NCBI RefSeq assembly: GCF_001428545.1
Contig: NZ_LMHZ01000016.1
Span: 1-64,000 of the forward strand
DNA length: 64,000 nucleotides
From: Noviherbaspirillum sp. Root189
GTDB lineage: Bacteria; Pseudomonadota; Gammaproteobacteria; Burkholderiales; Burkholderiaceae_D
Direction: 5' to 3'
Part shown: positions 19,201 to 27,697 of the stretch, piece by piece
How the letters are laid out: the number at the start of each line of letters is the position of its first letter
Numbering within the stretch: position 1 is the first letter of the stretch
Translations under genes and position numbers: made by a program
Notes under the pieces: generated by a model
Told to the model about the DNA's origin: nothing
What the model saw: the letters and a program-made list of their open reading frames with translations, nothing else
Database searches by the model: none

Positions 19201-19552
19201 CGGCAATTTCGGCGGGAACGATCACGCCGCCGCCACCGCCAAAAACCTTGATATGGGCGCCGCCGCGCTCCCTGAGCAGGTCGATCATGTACTTGAAGTA
19301 TTCAACATGCCCGCCCTGGTAGCTGGAGATGGCGATGCCCTGTGCATCTTCCTGCAGCGCCGCGGTGACGATTTCATCGACCGAGCGATTGTGGCCAAGA
19401 TGGACCACTTCGGCGCCATTGGCCATCAGGATGCGGCGCATGATGTTGATCGAGGCGTCGTGGCCATCGAACAGCGAGGCGGCGGTAACAAAGCGCACCT
19501 TGTTCGCGGGCTTGTATTCGGTCAGTTTTTGAGCGATGGAAAGGTCGGTCAT
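16274..19552 (-). CDS. icmF: fused isobutyryl-CoA mutase (IcmF)
   Basis: 1092 aa, the usual length of IcmF. Domain order is diagnostic: a B12-binding domain (residues ~18-150, with DGHD around His31 as the cobalt ligand), then a MeaI-type G-protein chaperone domain (P-loop GTGGAGKSS at 212-220), then a C-terminal TIM-barrel mutase domain. It interconverts isobutyryl-CoA and n-butyryl-CoA with adenosylcobalamin, and IcmF enzymes also act on isovaleryl-/pivalyl-CoA. The start after the -TCATGATGAT- region gives the family N-terminus. A small gene, a hydratase and a nitroreductase follow on the same strand. Confidence 0.97.
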   Translation of the reverse strand: MTDLSIAQKLTEYKPANKVRFVTAASLFDGHDASINIMRRILMANGAEVVHLGHNRSVDEIVTAALQEDAQGIAISSYQGGHVEYFKYMIDLLRERGGAHIKVFGGGGGVIVPAEIADLHAYGVARIFSPEDGQRLGLVGMILSMIQACDVDLSTYAPASLDVLTKGDIQERQRPLAQLITALENDKVAPALKTELHKAADVIQTPVFGITGTGGAGKSSLTDELIRRIRLDQDDALNIAVVSIDPSRRKSGGALLGDRIRMNAINPWNGQSRVFMRSLATREAGSEISQALPDVIAACKLAGFDLVIVETSGIGQGDAAIVPHVDLSMYVMTPEFGAASQLEKIDMLDFADFVAINKFDRKGAQDALRDVAKQYQRNRELWSKKTDEMPVYGTQASRFNDDGVTALYQGLLPALTNLGLKAKPGKLAPVSVRFSSGKNAIVPPARTRYLAEIADTVRGYHQHVGKQVTLARERQHLQEAARMMEAAGKTIDMNDLISDRDNRLDAEAKKLIAMWPDMQAAYAGDDYVVKIRDKEIRTRLVQTTLSGTKIRKVSLPKFQDHGEILRWLMLDNVPGSFPYTAGVFAFKREGEDPTRMFAGEGDAFRTNRRFKLVSEGMDAKRLSTAFDSVTLYGADPASRPDIYGKIGNSGVSIATLDDMKVLYDGFDLCSPSTSVSMTINGPAPTILAMFMNTAIDQQMDKFRTDNKREPTADEAAKIRAWVLQNVRGTVQADILKEDQGQNTCIFSTEFSLKVMGDIQEYFVHHQVRNFYSVSISGYHIAEAGANPISQLAFTLSNGFTFVEAYLARGMHIDDFAPNLSFFFSNGMDPEYTVLGRVARRIWAVAMREKYGANERSQKLKYHIQTSGRSLHAQEIDFNDIRTTLQALIAIYDNCNSLHTNAYDEAITTPTDESVRRALAIQLIINREWGLAKNENPNQGSFIIEELTDLVEEAVMQEFERIAERGGVLGAMETGYQRGKIQEESMYYEQLKHDGTLPIIGVNTFRNPKGDATPQTLELARSTDDEKQSQLKRLADFHARNADRAPAMLRKLQQAVIDDKNVFETLMDAVRICSLGQISGALFEVGGQYRRSM

Positions 19553-19571
19553 GATGATCCTTATTGCAACT

Positions 19572-19588
19572 GTCGCAACTATTGCGAC
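19572..19588. promoter_or_regulatory. candidate operator upstream of icmF
   Basis: GTCGCAA-CTA-TTGCGAC is a perfect inverted repeat with 7-bp arms, 20 bp upstream of the icmF start. A further half-like copy (GCAAC) lies beside it. Position and symmetry suit a repressor or activator site; the regulator is unknown. Confidence 0.45.
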
Positions 19589-19772
19589 TGAGATTTGCCG
19601 AGGGCTGCAAAAGGCAGCCCGGGATGGTCGGAAAATGGCTTGGACCAAGTATAAAAACTCTGCTCGTCACCTGCCATGCCTGAAAGCGTCAAAGAGTTTG
19701 CGCGGATTTGCCATCCCGTCGCGTTTTCTTTGCTGCTTTTCCGCACCGCCAGGTCACTGCTCTGCTTTCGTA

Positions 19773-21452
19773 TCAACCCAGGTCTTCTTCCCAGAATTCG
19801 TTTGTACCGCGCTGGTCATTGCCGCTCCGTGCCTGTTCATGCTTGCGCAGTTCGACGCGGCGTATCTTGCCGGAAATCGTCTTTGGCAAGTCACTGAACT
19901 CCAGCCGGCGAATCCGTTTGTAAGGTGCAAGTTTCTCTCGTGCAAACTCAAAAATGGATAAGGCCAGTTCGCGGCTCGGTTGATGACCTTCGCGCAGGGA
20001 AATGAAGGCCTTGGGTACGGACAGGCGTAATGCGTCGGGACTCGGAACAATGGCTGCTTCGAGCACCGCTTCATGTTCGATCAGGACGCTTTCCAGTTCA
20101 AAGGGGCTGATGCGGTAATCGGACGACTTGAATACATCGTCGTTGCGGCCGACATAGAAATAATAGCCATCGGCGTCGCGGGTGGCAGTGTCGCCGGTAT
20201 GGTAGTAGCCGTCACGCGTCACTTCGGCGGTCTTTTTGGCGTCGCCTTCATAGCCGAGCATCAAGCCGATCGGACGAGCGTTGGTGTCGATGCAGATTTC
20301 GCCTTCATCGGCGGGCTGGTCATTGTGGTCGAGCAAGGCGATGCGATACCCCGGCAGCGGCCGGCCCATGGAACCCGGCTTGAGCAGCTGTCCCGGCGTA
20401 TTGCCAACTTGCGCGGTCGTTTCAGACTGGCCGAAGCCGTCACGGATGCGGATGCCCCATGCGCGTTCAACCTGCTCGATGACTTCCGGATTGAGCGGTT
20501 CACCCGCGCCGACCAGTTCGCGCAGCGGCAACTTGTAGGCGGCCAGGTCTTCCTGGATCATCATGCGCCACACCGTCGGTGGCGCACACAACGAGGTGAC
20601 GCCGCAACGTGCGATCACGTCCAGGCAGTTCTTCGCACTGAAGCGCGCATAGTTGTAAACAAACACTGTGGCACCGGCATTCCAGGGCGCGAAGAAACAG
20701 CTCCACGCATGCTTGGCCCAGCCTGGAGAGCTGATGTTCCAGTGGACATCATTTTTCTTCAAGCCTATCCAGTACATGGTGGACAAATGGCCGACCGGAT
20801 AACTTTGGTGGCTATGCAAGACCAGCTTGGGCTTGGAAGTGGTGCCGGAAGTGAAATAGAGCAGCAGCGGATCGGTCGCCGGTGTTTCGCCGTCCGGAAC
20901 AAATTCCGTGCTGGCCGGGGCGCTGTCCTCGATTGCATGCCAGCCTTCTGTCTTGCCGCCGACGCTGATCCGGGTATAGCTGCCGGTAAGCGACGCAAAC
21001 TTGGCGGTCTCGGAAGCTTGTGCAATCACATGCCGCACCTGGCCACGTTCAAGTCGGTCAGCCAGGTCTTCCGTTGACACCAGCATCGTAGTCGGTACCA
21101 TGACCGCACCGAGCTTGATGCCGGCAAGCATGGTTTCCCAGAGCTCGACGCGGTTTGGCAGCATCAGCAGCACCTTGTCGCCACGGCCGACACCCAGTCC
21201 GCGCAAATAGTTGGCGACCCGGTTGGACCGCTCGGCCATCTCGGCAAAGCTGATTTTCTGCTCACTGCCATTTTCATCGACAACCCACAAGGCAGGCGTC
21301 TGGTTGCCGCGGGCTTGCACATCGAAGAAATCGAGTGCCCAGTTGAATTTGTCGAGGATTGGCGCCTGATAATCGCGGTAAGCGGTGTCGTAGTCTTCGC
21401 GATGGCGCTGGAGGAAATCGCGGGCTTCTAAAAATGCCTGTGTGGCCTTCAT
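19773..21452 (-). CDS. acyl-CoA synthetase (AMP-binding, medium-chain type)
   Basis: 559 aa acyl-adenylate-forming enzyme. Core motifs: YFTSGTTSKPKLVLHSH (P-loop-like AMP signature), DGFGQSETTAQ (A5), YHTGDTATRDADGYYFYVGR (hinge region) and the C-terminal KTISGKIRRVELR with the catalytic Lys. It activates a carboxylic acid to its CoA thioester using ATP. Its position beside icmF suggests a short or branched acid such as isobutyrate or a related substrate. The start at 21452 follows AGGTGAAAGC. It is separated from icmF by about 220 bp, so it may have its own promoter. Confidence 0.93.
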   Translation of the reverse strand: MKATQAFLEARDFLQRHREDYDTAYRDYQAPILDKFNWALDFFDVQARGNQTPALWVVDENGSEQKISFAEMAERSNRVANYLRGLGVGRGDKVLLMLPNRVELWETMLAGIKLGAVMVPTTMLVSTEDLADRLERGQVRHVIAQASETAKFASLTGSYTRISVGGKTEGWHAIEDSAPASTEFVPDGETPATDPLLLYFTSGTTSKPKLVLHSHQSYPVGHLSTMYWIGLKKNDVHWNISSPGWAKHAWSCFFAPWNAGATVFVYNYARFSAKNCLDVIARCGVTSLCAPPTVWRMMIQEDLAAYKLPLRELVGAGEPLNPEVIEQVERAWGIRIRDGFGQSETTAQVGNTPGQLLKPGSMGRPLPGYRIALLDHNDQPADEGEICIDTNARPIGLMLGYEGDAKKTAEVTRDGYYHTGDTATRDADGYYFYVGRNDDVFKSSDYRISPFELESVLIEHEAVLEAAIVPSPDALRLSVPKAFISLREGHQPSRELALSIFEFAREKLAPYKRIRRLEFSDLPKTISGKIRRVELRKHEQARSGNDQRGTNEFWEEDLG

Positions 21453-21758
21453 GCTTTCACCTTGTCTCCGAGATGAACATAAACGAATTTCCGGCGCGGT
21501 CTTGCGTGGCCTTGAGCGACATGCCCGGTGCCTGGTGCCTGGTGGCCCCATGGTGTCGATGGCTCTTGTTGTGCACATGTGTCGCTGTCGCGACGCCGGC
21601 CCGGCTTTGAGTATAGGCAAGCCACGGCCCCGCAGCCATGTCCAAAAGTGCCATTATTGCTGAAAGTATTTGCCAGTTCCCGGTCGCAGGGCAAGGCGTG
21701 GCCCGCCATCCGGGATAAAATCTATCCCAACAGCATTTTTTTGAGTTTGAACTAGCGC

Positions 21759-22769
21759 ATGGAAAAGGGAAGTATCTCGATTTACTTCGTCCACTCCGCC
21801 CTCGATCCCATCGTGGAACGCGGCCTGGATGCGGAAGCCATCCTGCGCAACGCGGGGATCTCCCCCACCCTGCTCCACAGCCCGCAGGGGCGGGTCACGG
21901 CACAGAACTTCAGCGCCTTATGGCTGGGTGTTGCCCGCGCACTCGATGACGAACTGTTCGCCCAGGATGCACGGCGCATGAAAGTCGGCAGCTTCGCGAT
22001 GATGTGTCATCTGCTCGTGCATTCCCCGACCCTCAATGACGCGCTGCAGCGCATGGCGCAATTCTTCAACCTGATTCTCGATGATTTTCATTGCAGCCTG
22101 GAGACAGACGGACGGCATGGCCGCTTCATGATTCGCGAAAAGCCGGGACCGCGCGCACCCCGCGTCTTCGGCCATGAGACGCTGCTGATGATGCAGCACG
22201 GCGTGGCCTGCTGGCTGGTTGGCCGGCGCATCCCTATCCTGTCGGCGGCATTTGCCTATCCCGAACCTTCGCGCAGCGCCGAATATCCGTTCATGTATTC
22301 GCAGCAATTGCGCTTCAATGAAGATGCCACCGCACTTAGTTTCGACCGCAGCTATCTCGACCTGCCGGTGATCCAGAACGACGTCACGGTCAAGGACTTT
22401 CTGCGCGTGGCGCCAGCCAATATCGTGCTCAAATACAAGAACACGACCGGCCTCGCCGCGCAGATTCGACGCCGCCTGCGCTCAGCCGCGCGCACGGAAT
22501 GGCCGGACTTCGACAGCTTTGCGCAAAGCCTCCACATGACACCGTCAACGCTCAGGCGCCGCCTGGAAGATGAAGGTCAGTCGTTCCAGGCCATCAAGGA
22601 CCAGCTGCGGCGTGATATGGCTATCGACTATCTCTGCCATACCTCCAAGAGCGTGATGGACATCGCGATGGAGCTCGGCTTTGCGGAGCCCAGCGCCTTT
22701 CATCGCGCATTCAAGAAATGGACAGGCACCGGGCCTGGGGAATACCGGCAGCGGATGAACCCGAGGTAG
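21759..22769 (+). CDS. AraC family transcriptional regulator
   Basis: 336 aa. The N-terminal ~210 residues match the arabinose-binding-like ligand domain found in OruR/ArgR-type AraC regulators (VHSALDPIVERGLDAEAIL, then FAMMCHLLVHSPTLNDALQR). The C-terminal HTH pair is clear: MTPSTLRRRLEDEGQSF, then SVMDIAMELGFAEPSAFHRA and FKKWTGTGPGEYR. It is divergent from the acyl-CoA synthetase gene (307 bp apart), so control of that gene and perhaps of icmF is likely. Confidence 0.93.
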   Translation: MEKGSISIYFVHSALDPIVERGLDAEAILRNAGISPTLLHSPQGRVTAQNFSALWLGVARALDDELFAQDARRMKVGSFAMMCHLLVHSPTLNDALQRMAQFFNLILDDFHCSLETDGRHGRFMIREKPGPRAPRVFGHETLLMMQHGVACWLVGRRIPILSAAFAYPEPSRSAEYPFMYSQQLRFNEDATALSFDRSYLDLPVIQNDVTVKDFLRVAPANIVLKYKNTTGLAAQIRRRLRSAARTEWPDFDSFAQSLHMTPSTLRRRLEDEGQSFQAIKDQLRRDMAIDYLCHTSKSVMDIAMELGFAEPSAFHRAFKKWTGTGPGEYRQRMNPR

Positions 22770-22846
22770 CGGGTTGAAACCGCTTATTGGTTTGGATAGT
22801 TGGCTCCGACTATGCATCGGGACGCACGAATGACCGTCGCGAAAAA

Positions 22847-23632
22847 CTATTTCTTCGGCGCCTTTGCTGCCTTCTGCTTTTTTGGAATGGCAGGCTTTTC
22901 TTTCTCACCTTGATCGAGACATAACAAGGTATCGGCGTACGACATGAACCGGTTGAGATAATCCGGTGAGATATCGCGCATCAATGCCAATGAGCGCAGC
23001 ACCAGCATGTGGGAATTAATCGGTCCGGCATTGGCTGGCGCTTGCTCAAGTGCCTGCGCCACTTGTTTGTCGGCGCTTAGTTTTGACCAGGTATTCCTGA
23101 ACTTGCGTATTGTCTTCAGTTCCGATCGCGTCTTGGGCGGCGACTCGGCATGCATCTCGGTATTCGTCCTCGCGTGCGTATCAACACCTCCAGCACCTTC
23201 AGCACTTTCCGAAGAATGATGCTCAAGCCGGTGCACCAGCGCGCTCAACGAAGCGCATTGTTCACGCGCCTTCAGTGTCGCGATAAATTGCCGCAATCCC
23301 TTGAAGTCGCCTGCGGCCAAGAGCCGCTGCAGATCGCTGGCCGCATGGGGATACTGCCGTACGTTGCAGGCGGCGGTTTCCCTGGCGTCGCACTGCGCTT
23401 GTTCAAAGCGCTCCCTGAACGCGGCCAGCGCTTTTGCCAGTTTTGCGTCGAGCATGCGCCTGACGCTTCCCTGATGCGCCATGGCACGTTTGGCGAGCAC
23501 GTCAATATAGTGCAGACGCACTGGATCAAACCGGTCCGCACCTGCGGCGCGCAGGGAAACGATCAACGCGTTCAGATCACGAGATGCGTCCAATGACGCA
23601 GCCGCAATTTCCCTGAAATCCGATTCATCCAT
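22847..23632 (-). CDS. DUF2894 protein of the DUF802 operon
   Basis: 261 aa, last gene of a four-gene operon. It has a helical N-terminal half (FDPVRLHYIDVLAKRAMAHQ, RRMLDAKLAKALAAFRERFE) matching DUF2894, a Ser/Thr-rich linker around residues 150-175, then a second helical part and a Lys-rich tail (KKQKAAKAPKK). No signal peptide or membrane segment, so cytoplasmic. The start ATG overlaps the OmpA-like gene's stop (ATGGATGA). Function unknown; the context suggests a soluble partner of the membrane motor-like complex. Confidence 0.8.
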   Translation of the reverse strand: MDESDFREIAAASLDASRDLNALIVSLRAAGADRFDPVRLHYIDVLAKRAMAHQGSVRRMLDAKLAKALAAFRERFEQAQCDARETAACNVRQYPHAASDLQRLLAAGDFKGLRQFIATLKAREQCASLSALVHRLEHHSSESAEGAGGVDTHARTNTEMHAESPPKTRSELKTIRKFRNTWSKLSADKQVAQALEQAPANAGPINSHMLVLRSLALMRDISPDYLNRFMSYADTLLCLDQGEKEKPAIPKKQKAAKAPKK

Positions 23633-24263
23633 GAGGTGGCGTATTGGCATTGGAGGTTTTCGGCACAGGCGCCATTTCCACCCGCCGGTTTTGCGCACGC
23701 GCCGCTTCATCGATGTTGGGCTTGACCGGCTGCTCGGAACCAAAAGCGGCGGCGAATACCATGGAAGACGGCATCCCTTCGTCGATCAGGGTACGCGTGA
23801 CCGTCAAGGCGCGTTGCGCGGACAACTCCCAGTTGTCCGCGAAGCGGCCGCTGCGTATGGACTTGTCGTCGGTAAAGCCGCTCACCATGAGCATTTCATT
23901 GCGTGCGCCCAGATACGCACGCAGCGGTGTGACAAGGCTATTTAGCAGCTGCCGGCCTTCGGGCTGCAGCTGATCCGAATTGACTGCGAACAGTACCTGC
24001 CCACTGATGCCGATGCGCCCATTATTCAAGGTGATACGGCCCGACGCCAGGGGGATCGCCAGCGCTTTTTCCAGGCTCATGCGGCGCTGCTCTTCAAGCT
24101 GGCGCTTTTTCACTTCATCTTGCAGATGCGAGGTCAATTCCATCTGGACGGCCACGACGCCCATCAGTATCAGCACAAAAGCGCCCAGCAAGCCTGACAT
24201 CAAGTCGCCAAAGACGGCCCACACCGGCGCGGCGTGCTCCGCACCTGCGTCAATGTCTTCCAT
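23625..24263 (-). CDS. MotB/OmpA-like protein (ZorB-like architecture)
   Basis: 212 aa. One membrane segment at residues 14-40 carries an acidic residue (Asp20 in VWAVFGDLMSGLLG), as in MotB-type ion channels. A short helical linker (45-66) follows, then an OmpA-like peptidoglycan-binding domain at ~85-200 (LFAVNSDQLQPEGRQLL, SGFTDD, NWELSAQRA, NRRVEM). It should sit in the inner membrane and anchor to the cell wall while forming a proton path with the DUF802 partner. Its ATG overlaps the upstream stop by one base (TAATG). Confidence 0.88.
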   Translation of the reverse strand: MEDIDAGAEHAAPVWAVFGDLMSGLLGAFVLILMGVVAVQMELTSHLQDEVKKRQLEEQRRMSLEKALAIPLASGRITLNNGRIGISGQVLFAVNSDQLQPEGRQLLNSLVTPLRAYLGARNEMLMVSGFTDDKSIRSGRFADNWELSAQRALTVTRTLIDEGMPSSMVFAAAFGSEQPVKPNIDEAARAQNRRVEMAPVPKTSNANTPPHG

Positions 24264-26431
24264 TACCTAACCTCTTCCGCAAGCACGGCCTGCTTTGCGG
24301 GCAGTTGGCGCAACTCTTCCAGCATTTCTTTTTGCGATGTCATGCTGAGGTCGATGATTTCACGTGCCTGCGCCACATAATACGCAAGTTGTTCGTCGCT
24401 TCTCGACATGGACTTGTCCATCGCGCCTTCGATGCGCTGCAAGTTGGCGATGAGCTTTTCATTGGCTTCGCCGAAAGCCTGTACCGCAAAACTGAATGCC
24501 TCACTCAGGCTCGATACTTCCACGGCGCTACTGGTCACATGTGCGGCAATGTCGGAGAGCTTGGCGGCTTCGGTCGATACATTTTCAGAGAACGCGTTAG
24601 CGGCTGCGTTAAGCGCCACCGCCGAAGAGGCTACCAGGGAATCGATCACCGAGCGCTGTTCAGCAGAAGCATGATTGATTGCATTGAGCAATGCATTGAG
24701 TGTTTCCATGATGCGGCTGCGTTCTTCCAGCAGTTCATTGTCGCGCGCAACGCTGCTGGAAATTTCCTGACGCAATTGCCCGATAACTTCCGCCGCGGCA
24801 CGCGGCGCTTCCGAGGCTGTCTCGATCAGTCGTGTGATCGGCTCCTCCAGGGCAGTGCCCAGCGTTGTCAGATGGCTCGTCAGTGCGGTTTGCAATTCTC
24901 CCAGCCTGTCGACTGCCGCATTGCCACGCAAGGCTTCCTCATCCTTGAGGGCGCCGAGTTCGGTACGTAACAGCTGGGCCAATTGATCCATGCGTTCGCG
25001 ATGCTGGTCGATCCAGTGCGCTTCGGCGGTCATACGAGAGTGCATCAATTCTTCGGCGCAAGTAATCAGGCGCGTTGTTTCAGACAGCGTATTGCCGGCA
25101 CTCGCCTGTGCCTGTTCGGTGATGTCTTGCGCAGTCTGGATCAAGGTGTCGCAGATTTGCTGTTGCTGCGCAAGCGTCTGGGCACCGGTCTGCGCCAATT
25201 CGTGCTTCAGCGTCACTGCCATCGCTTCCAGGGACTGGGTCCAAGCCTGCTGTCGCTGTTTATCACGCTCCGTCTGATCGGTTTGCAGGCTGGCGTAAGT
25301 CTCGCCGACGGTGGTTACAAGCGCGTGTGAACGCTGTTCGAATGTTTCGTTGAATGCATCCAGCGAACGCCCCACATTCGTGACAATGCCCGCGCTTGCC
25401 TGTTCGTGACTCTTGAGTGCCGCGGTCCAGGTTGCGGAAACGTTGGCGGCGGTGTCGCTGAACCGCGCAGACAAACCATCGAGCTGCATCTGTACTGTCT
25501 GGGCCAGGCGTTCGTGCATCACCGTCGCTTCACGTGCGATGCCGCTCATCGCAGCTTCGACGACGGGCTTGATGCTGTCGCCGGCCGCCTGCGCGCTGAG
25601 GCTCAGACTTTCACGCAAGGATTTGTCCACTGCGGATGCCAGACCGGTGTAGACCACTTTGACATTGCTATGGAAGTCTTCCTGATTGCTGAGCAGGCGC
25701 TGGTTTAACTGTTGGCTCATGCCATCCATCTGCGCCATCATCGCGTGCAGTTTATCGACGACTTCGGGCAAGGCCTGGGACTGCAACTGCAAAGCCTTGA
25801 AGGTTTCCTGACGCTGATGCGCAAGTGAAAAACGGCGCAGTACGGTGGCAATTCTGGTGTCGAGCATTTGCGCTGCCAGCATTCTTTCGCGTCGGCAGAG
25901 CGCTGCCATCAGGCCCAGCATCGCGGATGCGGCGACCCCGGCCACCGAGGTACCAAATGCCAGCCCCAGGCCCGAGACCGGCACTGCCAGTGCGGAGCGG
26001 ATCGCCTCGAGATCGGTGGTTTTTTCCAGCGCAAAGACGGCGCCCTTAAGAGTGACTACCATGCCCAGGAACGTACCGAGCATCCCCAGCATCACCAACA
26101 GACCGACCAGATAAGGTGTGAGGGCCGGACCGGGCAAACCGACACGTTCTCCCTCGACGCGCAAGCGCACGGGATTTTGCAATGAAGCGTGCACACTGCC
26201 CAGCCAGTCGCCGAGGTCCGTAAGGTTTTCAGGAATCGCTGCCAGCGCTGCCGTCAGGGTAGACGTTGCATGCCGAAACTGACGTAGTTCCAGGGCGCCA
26301 AAGCCATAGACCACGCCAATAATAGCCGTCATGGCGATTGCCAGAAAACTGGAGTCGATAAACCCGACACCCACCCAAATGACCGCAAGCGCACCCACAA
26401 AGAAGGCGGCGGTAAATAAATGTCTATTCAT
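24263..26431 (-). CDS. DUF802 protein: MotA/TolQ-like channel with long tail (ZorA-like architecture)
   Basis: 722 aa. Four hydrophobic segments lie at about residues 4-24, 26-46, 104-128 and 148-178. The last two hold the MotA/TolQ/ExbB-type signatures LGTFLGMVVTL and GLAFGTSVAGVAASA. After residue ~200 comes a ~500-residue Ala/Gln/Glu/Thr-rich helical or coiled-coil tail, the part containing the DUF802 repeats of the family. This design (MotA-like channel plus long intracellular tail, next to a MotB-like protein) is that of ZorA. The ATG overlaps the DUF3348 stop (ATGAATAG). Confidence 0.87.
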   Translation of the reverse strand: MNRHLFTAAFFVGALAVIWVGVGFIDSSFLAIAMTAIIGVVYGFGALELRQFRHATSTLTAALAAIPENLTDLGDWLGSVHASLQNPVRLRVEGERVGLPGPALTPYLVGLLVMLGMLGTFLGMVVTLKGAVFALEKTTDLEAIRSALAVPVSGLGLAFGTSVAGVAASAMLGLMAALCRRERMLAAQMLDTRIATVLRRFSLAHQRQETFKALQLQSQALPEVVDKLHAMMAQMDGMSQQLNQRLLSNQEDFHSNVKVVYTGLASAVDKSLRESLSLSAQAAGDSIKPVVEAAMSGIAREATVMHERLAQTVQMQLDGLSARFSDTAANVSATWTAALKSHEQASAGIVTNVGRSLDAFNETFEQRSHALVTTVGETYASLQTDQTERDKQRQQAWTQSLEAMAVTLKHELAQTGAQTLAQQQQICDTLIQTAQDITEQAQASAGNTLSETTRLITCAEELMHSRMTAEAHWIDQHRERMDQLAQLLRTELGALKDEEALRGNAAVDRLGELQTALTSHLTTLGTALEEPITRLIETASEAPRAAAEVIGQLRQEISSSVARDNELLEERSRIMETLNALLNAINHASAEQRSVIDSLVASSAVALNAAANAFSENVSTEAAKLSDIAAHVTSSAVEVSSLSEAFSFAVQAFGEANEKLIANLQRIEGAMDKSMSRSDEQLAYYVAQAREIIDLSMTSQKEMLEELRQLPAKQAVLAEEVR

Positions 26432-27194
26432 TGCATATCTTGCTATTGAATGCTTCAATGAGCCCTAAGGTCGGTTGCAGGCGAAGTTCCAGTTCAGCCA
26501 GCAGCAGCATTTGCATGTCATTGCAAAAGCGCGCCAGCCAGCCTCCCGCCTGCGTCCAACTGGCAGGGTCGTCTGCCTGCTGCGTATCAACAAGCAACTG
26601 CTGATGTGCTTTAAACAAATGCTCAAAACGTTTTTTGAGCAGCACCGGTAACTTCGGGAGCAATTTAGCCTCACGATCGCGCAGTATTTTCTCAAGCGCT
26701 GCGTCCAGCTCGGCAAGCTTTTTGAGGGCTGGTGACGCTTGCGCGAGTGCTTCCCTGACATTGACGCGCAATGGTTGGATACCCAGTTCCATGTCGCGTT
26801 GATGTGCCTCGTAGAACCGGCGATATGGCACATAAGCCGCCGCAAGATCTATCGGCAATTCGAGTTTTGGGGTAGGCAATGCTATGTGTGTCTTGCCCGA
26901 AGCGGGCGAACAGCTCTTTCTGATTGAATTGACAAGGAATGCCTGTATCCGGTCGAATTCGATACCCAAGTCAGTACGCGTGACGGATCGCGTCTGCGGC
27001 TGCTTATTTGACGAGCTTGCAATACCTTCGCCGTGCACAGCGGACAGCGTGATGGCATCGGTAAAGTGAATCCACAGACCCAGCTTTTCAGCGAATGCAT
27101 TCTCAGGCTCGACAGAATCGACAATAGCCAAGTCGGCAAGACAACGAATAAGTTCTGAGCTGTGGAAATTTGTACGCGGTAAAACTCGCGTCAT
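26424..27194 (-). CDS. DUF3348 protein, first gene of the DUF802 operon
   Basis: 256 aa soluble protein matching DUF3348: FHSSELIRCLADLAIVD at the N-terminus, a central YVPYRRFYEAHQRDMELGIQ, and a helical C-terminus (LLKKRFEHLFKAHQQLL, DMQMLLLAELELRL). No membrane segment. Gene order DUF3348-DUF802-OmpA-DUF2894 with overlaps at every junction indicates one transcript and a shared complex. Function unknown. Confidence 0.85.
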   Translation of the reverse strand: MTRVLPRTNFHSSELIRCLADLAIVDSVEPENAFAEKLGLWIHFTDAITLSAVHGEGIASSSNKQPQTRSVTRTDLGIEFDRIQAFLVNSIRKSCSPASGKTHIALPTPKLELPIDLAAAYVPYRRFYEAHQRDMELGIQPLRVNVREALAQASPALKKLAELDAALEKILRDREAKLLPKLPVLLKKRFEHLFKAHQQLLVDTQQADDPASWTQAGGWLARFCNDMQMLLLAELELRLQPTLGLIEAFNSKICNE

Positions 27195-27430
27195 ATGCAG
27201 GTGCGATCAAAATTGAAAAAACGGGGGAATGGTACTTCACGCGCAACCCGCATGGCCCCTTGCTTTGGCCGGCCGCTGATGAAACTGAACCACTTCTGGC
27301 CGCCATTTCATGGCACCTAGCCAGTCGGGATTATATCGTGGAGGAGTGGAAACTCAAACGAACGGGACGTGGAAGTCGTACCAATAATGCGTTGACAGAC
27401 ATGAACCTTCTGTTCATCAGGCAATTTTGA
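27170..27430 (+). CDS. possible small protein with TTG start
   Basis: 86 codons open from a TTG with no ATG or GTG alternative near the start, and no clear ribosome binding site. The middle is protein-like (KTGEWYFTRNPHGPLLWPAA, SWHLASRDYIVEEWK). It overlaps the start of the divergent DUF3348 gene by 25 bp. It may be a degraded gene or a genuine small protein; no family was recognised. Confidence 0.3.
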   Translation: MYAVKLASYAGAIKIEKTGEWYFTRNPHGPLLWPAADETEPLLAAISWHLASRDYIVEEWKLKRTGRGSRTNNALTDMNLLFIRQF

Positions 27431-27697
27431 TAATTCCCATCGGCAAATGCGCGGATGACCGGTCGTTACTCCGGCTGCTATGTACACACCACTGTGTCGG
27501 GCGATGCTTCCGACCATACGCTGGCGAGTGATGCGGACCTTCACACCTGCGGCGCGCTAATGCGCTAACCAGCCAGGCACCCGTGCTTTGTCATTGTGCG
27601 CCATCCGAATTGATTTCGCATGCGCTTCCCTGGTTGATTATGGAGAATCGCCGGACGTGCGAGCAGCCATTGATTCTCCTGAAACGAGCTTCTGCTT

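Noticed and set aside
20073-21077. 334-codon plus-strand frame inside the acyl-CoA synthetase gene
   Set aside because: Antisense shadow of a clearly conserved enzyme; no family match, composition typical of reverse frames in GC-rich genes.
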